This document shows, one piece after another, positions 35,175-45,305 of a stretch of 64,000 nucleotides of DNA (the first letter of the stretch is position 1; every line of letters starts with the position of its first letter). The notes beneath the pieces were generated by a model. That model ran no database searches. It saw only the letters and a program-made list of their open reading frames with translations, and was not told where the DNA came from. Origin of the DNA: Casuarius casuarius. Lineage: Eukaryota > Chordata > Aves > Casuariiformes > Casuariidae. The stretch is from the NCBI GenBank assembly GCA_003342895.1, contig PTFA01000011.1, positions 5,387,784-5,451,783 of the forward strand, given 5' to 3'. The position numbers were made by a program, and so were the translations under genes.

Positions 35175-38160
35175 CAGGACAGGAGGAGAGACTCAAACAC
35201 AAATAAATTAATTAGCAAGGACATTATTTATACACNGGGAATTCCTAGTGTATATAGTGTCTGCTCTAATAACCCATGGACAAATCACCTCCCCTTGCTA
35301 TAAGACCTTGGGGAGGGGACCAGAAGACCAAGACAGCTATAAGTTCTCATGTCAAATGAGGAAGATAGGAAGCAGCTTGAAAATCTGCAGGGAAAGGCCC
35401 CGTATATTGATAAAGAGCAGAACTATCCATATGGACATCTGCCCCTCGCAACTGCTCCTCTTGCTCCTGGCTAGAATTTTTCCAGAGTGATCTGCAGTTA
35501 ATATCAACAGAATTGCTGCACGTGGGTATTTAAGCAACCCAAGCTTGCTTTTCCTAACGGAATGAAACACCAGTGAATATGTAGCTTTTAGTGGCACTAA
35601 GAGAAAAGACAGCCTTCCATGAAGGCCAAGGAAAATTAAGAATCTCTTCCTCACTTATATATCCTCTGTGAGAACAGTTTAGCTTTTATGCACCATACAA
35701 AAAGGAATGAAAATAAATCTATGGTAAGGATCCTTGCCCATTTATGACTAATGTATTTGGGTCAGATCCTTAACTGTTAAGGGTGAAATGCTAGTGATGT
35801 TCGGGGAGCCCATATTCTCATTTCCAACCCTAAGTGACTGACCCTTTTTATTGGGCAGTTTAGTTGACTACTTTGTAAGCAGACCTAGACCTTCTTGTCT
35901 GCCAGGAAGCAGTGACTTAGGTGCAATTTCACAACTGATTTAAACCAAAGAGAGAGGATGTTCTGCTCTTCCCTTACGCTCCCCAGTCCTGATGTGTGCC
36001 CAGGTTCCCATAGCATGATCACTCATCCAGCCAAGTGCTCAGGTGACTTGAATGAGTTAAAAGCTAATTCTATTCAGAAAAGGAAAAAAGATGTTTAACT
36101 GGCTCAATTCTCTAACATGGCTGAGCACGTGGTAATAGGAGAACTAATGCCATCTCAAAGGAGATGACAGGAATCCATGGCCAAGATAGAAAGAAGTGAA
36201 GAATAGCCTTCTGGAGGCAGCAGAAACTTAGATCAGCTTAAACCAGTCATGAAATTGTAACGTCATGCCCTCAATTGCACCAGCCAAGAATCTCCTGAGA
36301 AATTCACCATCAAATCTAAGACCTTTGCTTTTAGAGCACCGTGGTTTTGTTTGTCTTGTTTTTCCTGTGGCTGAAATATTATAAAGAAAAATTTTAAAAT
36401 TACAATTCATGCAGCAAAGAATGAAGAAATGGCTATGCTTTTAAAATGATGAAATAAAGTCTTAGGAAGAAGGTAAACTCTTCAGTGTCTTTGCTGTGAG
36501 TCCGCACAGCACATTTCATAAGATTCTGACCTTCAGTCCTTGCTTAAGAATNAATACAAAAATAAGTATCCATTAAACAGGTGACTTTTACATCATTGCT
36601 ACCTAAGAACAATGTGTTCCTCCTGTATTGCTGAGTCACTCCNGTGTTTAGTGCTATTCAGAACAGCATTTGAACTTTTCCTGAGAGGTTAAATTCATCT
36701 AGTATTTTGCAAAGAAATAGAAATCTTTTTATACACATTTTGTTTTACATAGCTGCCTGGAGAACATATATAATCTGGATATTTAGTAACAAGATCTAAC
36801 TTGCCACATTTGTTGCTGCAATAGTGTTGGNCCTGGATGGTGTGAAACTACAATATTTAAGACAGAAAAGGGTGATGGTGTTAAAATCCACAGTATTTTA
36901 AAGCATCTGAGGTTTTAAAAAGGGGGTAAAAGAAAGGGAATAAAACTTTCCACAACACTTTTTTAAAGACAAATATAACCATATAATTTATGGCACGTGG
37001 TAATTACTTCTCTGAGATGTTCACGATTTTCTCCCACAGTAATTTCACATACTGGATAATGAGTATCCTCTGCACAGAAACAGCAGTAATGGCTATGTGG
37101 CAGAGGATGGTTACTTGAACATTGTACAATAAAACATTGTGTCACTATCTTCTCTGTGCATGACTCAAGTACAGGTGTGCAGAGGAGTAAAACTAAAAGG
37201 CCAAAATATTAAGTTAAAAAAAAGAGGGGGGGGGGAGATACTTTGCTGACAGTCCAGCAGGGCAGAGCAAAGTCATATTGCATAAAACTGATATGAACAT
37301 GAACATCAGTTCATGAACTTGAGTCATGAACACGAGCATGAAATGCACATTTTCAAACAGTGCCCTACAGACGACCCTTTGAATATAGCTGTTGTCTCCA
37401 TATGGAGAGAAAAGTCTGTCTTTTTTTTTCTAAAGGATAAGACACAAATCGATGTAGAGTTTTCTCTGAAATACAGATTTTGCAAAATTGTCTAATAATT
37501 CAGCACAAGAATACCACAGTTGTATCTAAACTCCCTTTTAGTTCAACAGGAGCAGAGTATGAAGTACTAAGAAGCAAGCATTCAGTTTCCTTTCTAACAT
37601 AAACCAATCAATTCAGAATTATAGCATGGTAATTTTATACTGTGCAAGGAAAACCTGGATACTTTTTTGTTTTGTTTTGTTTAAGTATGTGTTAAATGAT
37701 CCTTTGGCTCAGGCTTTAAATACATCTTGCCAAACTCTGAAACCAGTTGCACATATTCTTCCAGATCNCTGTATGTTTTAGTTTGAAAAATGTTTGCTAA
37801 TGCACAAGGAATTTAAGCCTTTTACTGGGCCACGAGATACCTGTGTTACAGAATTAATATAAATGTATTCAATGTCCATATTATTATAGGTAAACATTGC
37901 CAATGCAAGTAAAGGCTAATGCTTCAACAAGGCATGAGCTTACTATGATAAAATGATGGGTGCCAAGATATAATTAGAAAATAAATTAAGTTTCCATAAC
38001 ATTTGATTGATAGACTTTGCATTTACAGATTTTTGCAAAGATCTGGACTGATGCTTCAGTCCTTTGACGAAGAGAGCTGTTTCATTTAGGCTGTTCCAGT
38101 ACTATCAGTATCATTGCTGCATTCTGTATTTTAAATGGGGACATTCCCTTTTCCTCACAG
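35175..38160. other. Non-coding stretch with an old-repeat trace and a G run
   Basis: GGGTCAGATCCTTAACTG at 35759 resembles the start of an old sauropsid repeat. A 10-nt G run lies at 37226-37235. A cluster of ATGAAC/GTTCAT words at 37290-37332 forms a small direct and inverted repeat. No gene is recognised. Confidence 0.45.
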
Positions 38161-38265
38161 AGATGTCCTGGCTGCTAAACAACAGAAGGGAAAATAGAAC
38201 AGAGAAGATTAATAAACAATATGATTGGTACATGAAAAGCAACATCTATAGTCACTTTTCCAAAG
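38161..38265 (+). other. Candidate internal coding exon, phase 1/1, plus strand
   Basis: A pyrimidine-rich acceptor (CATTCCCTTTTCCTCACAG) and a consensus AAG|GTAAGTA donor bound exactly 105 nt. Only one frame is open across it. That frame is entered with one base from an upstream exon and left with one base over, so the exon is symmetric (phase 1/1, 35 codons) and could be skipped without changing frame. The peptide starts MSWLLNNRRENRTEKINK, is basic and polar, and includes an N-R-T glycosylation sequon. I do not recognise it. The DNA is purine-rich, as exons with splicing enhancers often are. No partner exon is identified in the window, and an RNA-only exon or chance remain possible. Confidence 0.33.
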
Positions 38266-38917
38266 GTAAGTACTCAGCTCTAGTCACAGTGAGGTAACAG
38301 TGTTAGAACAGTAACTGCAGTTGATCTCAGCCAAATGTGAGAAATAATTTCCTGCCCATACCCAAGAGGAAATAAAAATCTCCAAAAGCATAACAGCAAA
38401 AAAAAAGTATAAGACAACCTCATATGCTGTAGAATAAGAGGAATAATATTTGAATACAATGACATCATCCCATTTCTAGGAATACATAATTTCTATAATT
38501 TATTAGAATATTATGAATTTCAATACATTGAAAATCAGTCTGAATTTAAACCACAAACTAATTCTCAATGCAAAGATAAAACCTAAGGAAGAAAAACAAA
38601 TCTTTCAGAATCCTCCCAGAATTAATATTGGATTTCACCAAGTTCAAATTACAATAATACCATCATCAAGTGAGTCCTCAATTAAATGTATCTGACATTC
38701 CAAGCAGAATATTTTAAGGGTTGTGAAGCATGCAAATAGAAACTTCAATTAAAAACCGACTTCATACATTGGACAATCTGCGTGAATAATGTGAAAAATT
38801 ATGTAACCACCCTGGTGCTTCAATATACAGCAAAAGATGATGCAAAGCAGACTGTGAGGATCAGCATCCTAATTCCTTTCTCAGGTGGAGCCTAGAAAGA
38901 TTAAGAACTTGTTTACA

Positions 38918-39025
38918 CGGGGGAGCAGGGGCTCCGTTTGCATTCGCTCTAAGCATCGTTCCTGCACGTTGAAACGACCTGCATTTGCACCGCGCAAATC
39001 TTATCGTGCATTAGCTGCCGAGATA
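38918..39025. promoter_or_regulatory. CpG-dense block with octamer-like words
   Basis: About ten CpGs lie in about 110 bp (CACGG, TCCGT, TTCGC, ATCGT, CACGT, AACGA, CCGCG, TATCG, GCCGA) in AT-rich, CpG-poor surroundings. The block carries GTTTGCATTC, GCATTTGCAC and GCGCAAATC, which resemble the octamer ATTTGCAT on both strands. Retained CpGs suggest constraint or hypomethylation. An enhancer is inference. Confidence 0.35.
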
Positions 39026-39029
39026 AAAT

Positions 39030-41250
39030 ATATTCTGTGAGCCTTTTGAAACCCTCATAGAGTCACAGTGCATTAAGTAAAAGCATACTAATCTTCAGTG
39101 GGTGCAGCTGGACCACACATTCTCCTGGAGAGCTGCCAGCCCTACTGCAGGGGACAGCCCTGGGTGCCTGCTCCTGCCCTCCACTCACACCATCAGATGT
39201 TGCTGCCCACTTGAATGCTGGCACATGGCCAGGGTGGCCCTTCGCAGTGGCAAGCACAGCCGGGAGGCTGCAGTGGCTGCGCACCCTAATTAATATAATA
39301 TAGCTGCACCATGGCTTAAGGCCATCCTCTGCCTAGAGTTGGGCAGGGATGCTGGATGAGAAGAGGTGAAGGGTGCTTTGCAATGAAACATGGCTATGAG
39401 GATATCTTTTCAGGTGGCTGATTTGCTGATGAGTCAGAGCTGGGTTTTCCTGGTGTTCTGAACTGAAAGCAAGGGTTTAATATTGCCTACGAGGGCAGGG
39501 CCAAAATGCCAACTTCCGGTAGTATTAGTGTGATATGGCTCAATCGTGGAGAACTAGATGGGATTTTTGTCATGGGATGCCATCAGCACACAGGAAGACT
39601 GAGCAGGCTGGGCTGCAGGATAAGCATGCACCCTGGTGAAGAGCAGCCCTCTGAGAGCCAGAACCTCTCTGCAACAGCAGCACCTGACATGAAGGACCAG
39701 AATGGCCAAATGAGGGACCAGCAGGAACCTTTCTACATCTCAGGTGTAAACTTGTCAGCCCTTCACACAGGCAGCTTGTTAATCCCAAGAAAGGGACCTG
39801 AGCTTTTGATTTTTATTTTTCTGGCTTTTAACTTTTATTTTGCTTCTATTACATGTATTAAACATGATATATTTTGATACACCTCCAGGACATGTTTTTC
39901 TCATGCATCTGTGGGAGAATTGCAGCCACTTGAAATTTTAACCTTTCCCCATGTTCTGAATGCAGTGACTGTGACAGAGAAAAAGCTACTCAGAACCACT
40001 GCTTGTTGTGTATATTTAAAATTCCCTGCTTCCAATCTGACTATCAAACAGGTATTTGTATGTATTTGCACAAGCCTTATTTTTCTTCCTCCATACTGGT
40101 AACCCTTTCCTTTCCCCCTAATGTTCAGAAAGACAACAATTTTCCCTGTTTCTCCTCAGATGTACTGCTTAAAAAATAATAAAAAAGATGCTGTGAGAAT
40201 GTAGGAATTCACTGCACCTCAGCTATTCATTCCTAAGTCTGTTCCCCCTTTCTCTTCTGCCACCTGACACATACATTTTTTCCTTCCACTCCTTTTCTTT
40301 GGCTTCTCCCTGCAGGAAGGGCACTCTCAAAATGGTTACTGTGGCTTTTGCCTTTTGATGCAAAAAACGATTAACCCTGCTTCCTTACTTCCCCTCCCNA
40401 AAAAAAGCCCCTGTTAATAGACATGTATTTACTGTGCACAGTGCAAACTAAGAAGAGTGTTAACTACTATATCCTAATTAGTAGGTTATGGCAGTACTCT
40501 TATTTTAATCAATGGGTTTCGAAGTCCCAGCTTTCATGGCAGGTAATGAAGTAACATGTCAAAGCATTGTAACATAGAGCTCTATAATACGTTTTATAGG
40601 CATTTTCTCCCCCAGTTACAAAGGGTAAAATTTCTGTAGCAGAAACATATTTTTGAGTTGAGGTTTTTTTCCCAGTGTAAAACTTAGCAGCACAGCAGTA
40701 AATCAGCTCTGCATAAGAAATGCATAGCTGTACTAAGCAGGGAGGCAGGAGGCTGAGGACATCATTAACCTCTCATGCTCTGAACTGTTGTTTCAAACAC
40801 TGTTGCTGTCACTGTGTACTTTGTGCCTGTCCTGAAGGGCTAGGAAATGGACTTTTCCGTAGAGGAGATGTAAGGTGGGGAGCACCAGGAAGACAATTCA
40901 CAGCAACATGCCTGTCACCTTGAAGACTGAAAACTTTTCCCTGTGTCTTTTTATGAATTAATCATGTCAAACCAGTGTACCCTTGTGGGCCTCACTATTT
41001 CTTCCTTACTTGGCCGGTTTCCTTCAGAAATGAGGTTTATACAGAAAAGCTATCTGGGTGTCTGTATGTCTGCCTTTCCGCCTTTCCTCACAACAACTTT
41101 TTTGAGCTGACAGGAGAGTTTCAGCTGCATTCAACAAAGCACCTGGGGTTACAAAGATACTGTGCTCCAAAAAAACTTTGGAAAAATGGGTGACTNAGTG
41201 GAAGACAGCAACCTGCTAAAGGACAGGCTCAAGAGCTGTCAACCCAGAGC
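39030..41250. other. Non-coding stretch, nothing supported
   Basis: 39095-39290 is locally GC-rich but has few CpGs. ORFs such as 39506-39877 plus (123 codons) are unrecognised and overlap an opposite-strand ORF. Poly-pyrimidine DNA at 40220-40310. Confidence 0.45.
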
Positions 41251-41256
41251 CTTTCT

Positions 41257-41667
41257 ATGTNGCTCTTCCAGAAGCCAAATGGCCATGACCGGCTGACTGG
41301 GCTGTGCACACGTGGCTCCAAGCCATTGATGACACATGGTGCTTCTTTTAAACCACACTTAGATGCAGAAGAGGGCTTACTGTGGTCAGCAATAGTGGGG
41401 ACCCAGAGGAGAACTGAGAATACAGTATGTGAAGGATGTGGGGAAGATCTAGGGGTATTGCTGTGATGTAGGATGTGTGGGAGTTGTAATTGTAGAGAGG
41501 CTAAAAGGGGATGTGGCTATTGCAAATGTGGGGGCTGCAAGGTGAAGGGATGTAGGACACAGAGCTGTAGGAAACCTAGCTTCATTACATCCCATGGTTA
41601 TGGAAAAACATGTTGTGGTTGCAACATGTGTAATTTTGCACAGTTTCTCCAGGCAGTAGTTATGTAG
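41257..41667 (+). other. Cysteine-rich reading frame split by one TGA
   Basis: One frame runs from 41257 to 41667 with a single internal TGA at 41464-41466. The part after it (ATG at 41473, 64 codons) has 13 cysteines at residues 2, 5, 7, 14, 17, 19, 22, 27, 32, 47, 48, 50 and 53, with repeated C-x2-C-x-C spacing. The end of the part before the TGA also has C-x2-C (VCEGCGED). There is no signal peptide, and I recognise no family; metallothionein-like or keratin-associated-like spacing is only superficial. The DNA is TGTGG/GCAAG-rich low complexity, which could create this pattern by chance. Possible pseudogene, chance ORF, or small cysteine-rich gene. Confidence 0.2.
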
Positions 41668-43394
41668 TTATATCTTCTTACTTGTACTTTGCAAAAATAA
41701 AGATTTGCTTTACTCATCTGAGATATATTTTTTATGAGTTTCATAATACTAGCTGCATAAAAGAAAAGTACATTTCTCATACTTAAGATTTTTCATAGTT
41801 CAATAGACTAAGTTTAAAATAAAATGGAATAACAGTGGGAACATAACCATATTGCACACACAATGAAAGCAGTGTTTCCCCGCTTTAAAAGGTCTTTGTT
41901 CAATATCCCTGAAATATTCACAAAATAGTCTGTGAACTCCTTAAGAAATAATTCACTAAACATTCATGAAATACACAATAAAATGCTAGACAAAGAAGGG
42001 GAAAATCACAAAGCCCTTAAAATCTGAATTTAAGACAATAACAACGACCATCACTGTTTATTCTCCATAGAGAACACAGGTTCTTCTGTGATCAGGTGCC
42101 CAGAGCAAATGTGATTTTGGAGCAGGAGTTTCTCTTCACTTCTCTGGTCTCTTTTGCTCTCTCTTAGGTATATAAATTGTAGCAGGCAATTATGTGAGAA
42201 GGGCAGGTACTGTCCAGCAGCTGGTAGCCTACTTACAGCACAGTGTCATCTGCCCTCAGTTTCCAAAACCTTCTATCATCCTNCAGTTGCTTAGGCGATA
42301 ACTAAATTGGTCTTTTTATCATTTTTTATTATTTAGACAAAGGCAGCAGAGCGTTAGCAGGGTCTCCCAGGATAAAAGTCCTATCATCTCTATTAATGTA
42401 GTCATGGTGGTGGGAACAAAGCTATCTGTTTCACTAAAGAAAATAGGCATGACTTACTGGCATGCTATGCATCTTGTGCTTTTGCTAATCATGCTGCAGT
42501 GATATTAATAAACTTGTCACAATACCCTGCAAGGCCTAACATGTTNCAGGAACCAGTCTGGCACTGGGTTCTGACTTGCAGAGCGGAGGCCAGCAGGGAG
42601 CAAGATCTCAAATACATCCCCCTCCCTCCCAAATTGCATGTTGGTAAAGACCAGCAATGCAACACTGGGCACTTTTCATTTGACACAGTTTGAAAAGGTA
42701 CCAGGCTGTGAAAAGGAACAGATCTAGGAACGGGTATGTGCGAATTTGGTCCCAGAATTGCAGTTGCACAGAGGTAAAGTGTCTACAGGTTCGCAGCGCA
42801 CTAAAAGAAAAAGATTTCACAATGCCTATTGCCTACACACGCAAAAAATAGAACAGAGTGGGTAGGGAGGAGGAAGCAAAGTCACTGAGATGGATTTGGT
42901 GTAGTACTGAATATGCAACTGCTAAAAGGGTCGTGCTTTTGTGCAAACCAAACCTCGCACGTAGGTAGGCCTGGGAGATACTATTGCTGCTGATATTCAG
43001 AGCCATCTGTCCCTTTCACAGTGTCATTTCCCTGCTCTTCTTTATATCCTTTTGCACCATCATTCCCCTCATGGTATTGGAATTTGCTGTTTGGTATCAT
43101 CACCTAGTCACTAGAAATAATATTAATAAATAGAATGCTTAGAGAAAGAAGCAATACTCATAAATCTGTCAATTTAAATTAGGTTAAAAAGAAGTGTTCA
43201 AGATAAGCTAAAAGCAAATTAGATAAAAGCGAAGCTCTGCCCAAGAGATTGCTCTACACACCAGAGAAAGGAGAGCTGACTAGGTTCCCCATATGAGGAA
43301 TCAGCTCTTATGTAGCGGCCAATATCACAATTCTTTTTTTGTCTGCTTAATAGGAAGATCCTCATCACATCCCCCAAGGCACAGATGTAATGTA
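41668..43394. other. Non-coding stretch, nothing supported
   Basis: AT-rich DNA with short ORFs (60-70 codons) on both strands around 42489-42820 that overlap each other. CCAGCAGGGAGCAAG at about 42589 only partly resembles a CTCF core. Confidence 0.5.
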
Positions 43395-43535
43395 TGTTTT
43401 AATCTTTTCTCATAAGTCAGTCCCCTCAGCAATCACTGGTGCTGCATTTCTTTGAATTCACTTCCAACTGGTCTGCAACACTCTGTTAATAGGTTGTCCA
43501 ACACCATATACGGCCTTCTAAGGACCAGCTCACTT
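43395..43535 (-). mobile_element. CR1 LINE fragment, minus strand
   Basis: Read on plus, the segment shows CTCATAAGTCAGTCCCCTCA, GCAATCACTGGTGCTGC, TTTGAATTCACTTCCAACTG, AGGTTGTCCAACACCATATA and CGGCCTTCTAAGGACC. This is the reverse complement of the CR1 region covering the effect-size landmarks TATGAGG...CTGGA...TACTGTAT. It is truncated on both sides, diverged and non-coding. It may be a second part of the same insertion as 44616-44885, but the roughly 1.1 kb between them is not recognisably CR1. Confidence 0.7.
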
Positions 43536-43578
43536 CCACAACAGAGGGATTTGAGGGCATTCAGTAGGAAACACTTAC

Positions 43579-43646
43579 CATCTTGCAGGATCAGCCAAGA
43601 TTTTCCATTTCACCAGTCTCATGTAGAAAGGGATTATTGTTCCTTC
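43579..43646 (-). other. Candidate exon, minus strand, one open frame
   Basis: The minus strand has a good acceptor (CATCATGCCTTTCTTCAG) and an ATG|GTAAGTG donor 68 nt later. One frame is open (22 codons plus two bases, beginning EGTIIPFYMRLVKWK). It lies just beside a CR1 fragment, so it could be unrecognised LINE sequence. No family is recognised. Confidence 0.2.
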
Positions 43647-43649
43647 CTG

Positions 43650-44610
43650 AAGAAAGGCATGATGATGCTTCATTTGCAGACAAAATAAATAAAAAAATAA
43701 AAAGAAAAGAATTTTAAAAATGGCTCTTTTACTGCAATACTGCATTGCAGATTTATATCTAATTTTTTGCCAATATTATTCCCTCAGTCTCTTTCAACAT
43801 TGCTGTTTTCCAAATTTTTCCTCCCACTGAATCTGTGTGTTTGATTAATGTTTTCCCAGATGTCTGAACCTGAGAAAAAAAGCACTCTTAGTCTCATTTT
43901 GTTAAGTGCTAGGAATCTCTTTGATGATCCATAACTAATTTTACTGTACTTGTCACAAAGCAGATGTGTGGCAATAGTCCCTTAAGCATGCTGCATTCAA
44001 TCATTACAAACTCCAGCTTTCTCCTTTTTCCTTTATTTTTCTTTCTTATGTTTATTTTTCATTAGTAATTAACCTTCACAATTTATCATATCCTCTTTCA
44101 CTGGCTTAGTGAACACATTTGACAAATGAGTTGTACAGTTGGTACTACCACATTTTATCCTTCTCTTTTTCTTTCATCCCTCTGTAGAATATCAGATTAG
44201 GATGCAGTCAAGTTTCAGGAATAGAACTAGACTCCTTTATGGCTCTCAATCATTTAGTGCATTAACTCTCCTTATTCCTCATTTACCTGAAAGGTTTTTG
44301 TATTCAAAGGATGGAGAGTCTTTAGATACTAAGAGGAGATGCTATAAAATGAAAGACTGTAAATAATTCCTACTTAAAGAAGGTGTATCTACTATCTTTG
44401 ATTTAGCATCCATAACTGCAATAACTTTAAAGCTCACCTTTGTTTCAGCCCACTCTCCTGGGAAGGAAGAATTTTCCCTCTTACTTCTGATAAGCTTCAG
44501 CTATAACAAAAACAGAGGCATGACTGATGCTATTGAACCTGAGACCTGGAGGAATTCATGGAACTATCTAAAACGAAACAGCCTCTTTGTGACTATACAG
44601 AAACAGCTTC
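43650..44610. other. Non-coding stretch, nothing supported
   Basis: A-rich run at 43680-43710, T-rich tracts at 44020-44060. The 75-codon ORF at 44139-44366 is unrecognised. Confidence 0.5.
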
Positions 44611-44615
44611 TATTT

Positions 44616-44885
44616 AGAATCACAGAATCCTGGAGAGGATGAGGTTGGAAGGCACCTCTGGAGATCATCTAGTCCAACCTCCCTGCTCAAGCAGGGTCCC
44701 CTAGAGGAGGTTGCCCGGGACCCTATGAAGATGGCTTTTGAACGCCTCCAAGGATTGAGATTCCACAGCCTCTCTGGGCAACCTGTTCTAGTGTTTGATC
44801 ATCCTCACAGTAAAAGTTTGGGTTTTTTTCCTTTGTTTAAATAGAATTTCTTGTATTTCCATTTCTGCCCATTTACTATTTTCAA
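44616..44885 (-). mobile_element. Avian-type CR1 LINE 3' end, minus strand
   Basis: Plus-strand AGAATCACAGAATCC is the reverse complement of the octameric CR1 terminus (ATTCTGTGATTCT). It is followed by GATGAGGTTGGAAGGCACCT, TGGAGATCATCTAGTCCAAC, CTGCTCAAGCAGGGTCCCC, CCTCCAAGGATTGAGATTCC, ACAGCCTCTCTGGGCAACCT and CATCCTCACAGTAAAAGTTT. This is the classic bird CR1 3' sequence. Similarity fades after the TTTCTGCCCATT block near 44885. The element is severely 5'-truncated, as most CR1 copies are, and carries no gene. It is the strongest single indicator of an avian genome. Confidence 0.95.
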
Positions 44886-45278
44886 AAGTCACACCTCACT
44901 ACACTGTGGCAAAACAGTTTTGCTGCTGGGGTATCTTCTGCAGGGAGAACAAATGTGTAGTTACTTTTCTCCAGAAGCTGTCAAGGTGTAATTGTAATAC
45001 CAAGCTATATCATTGCGCTGCTAGATGCATCTAAGTCTTTATGAAACAAAAGGAATATCTTATTCATTGTACTGCATATGACAAATGCACTGGTTATATA
45101 CAGAAGCAAGGGAAATATTCACCAGTGACCGTTGCAGCAGAAGCCACAGAGTAATTTTCATCATAATAATATTGACAGGTATTAAAACATAAATTATAGT
45201 ATTATTCTCTTACGTTCTTCTAAAATTATAAGAGAAATAGCTTGTTTGGTTTTTAGTATTAGATTTCATTTTAGAACA

Positions 45279-45305
45279 TGTGTGTGTGCACTTGTGTGTG
45301 TGTAC
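45279..45305 (+). repeat. (TG)n microsatellite, interrupted
   Basis: Two TG runs separated by CACT. Confidence 0.9.

Noticed and set aside
42589..42603. CCAGCAGGGAGCAAG, CTCF-like
   Set aside because: Three mismatches including one in the GGC core.
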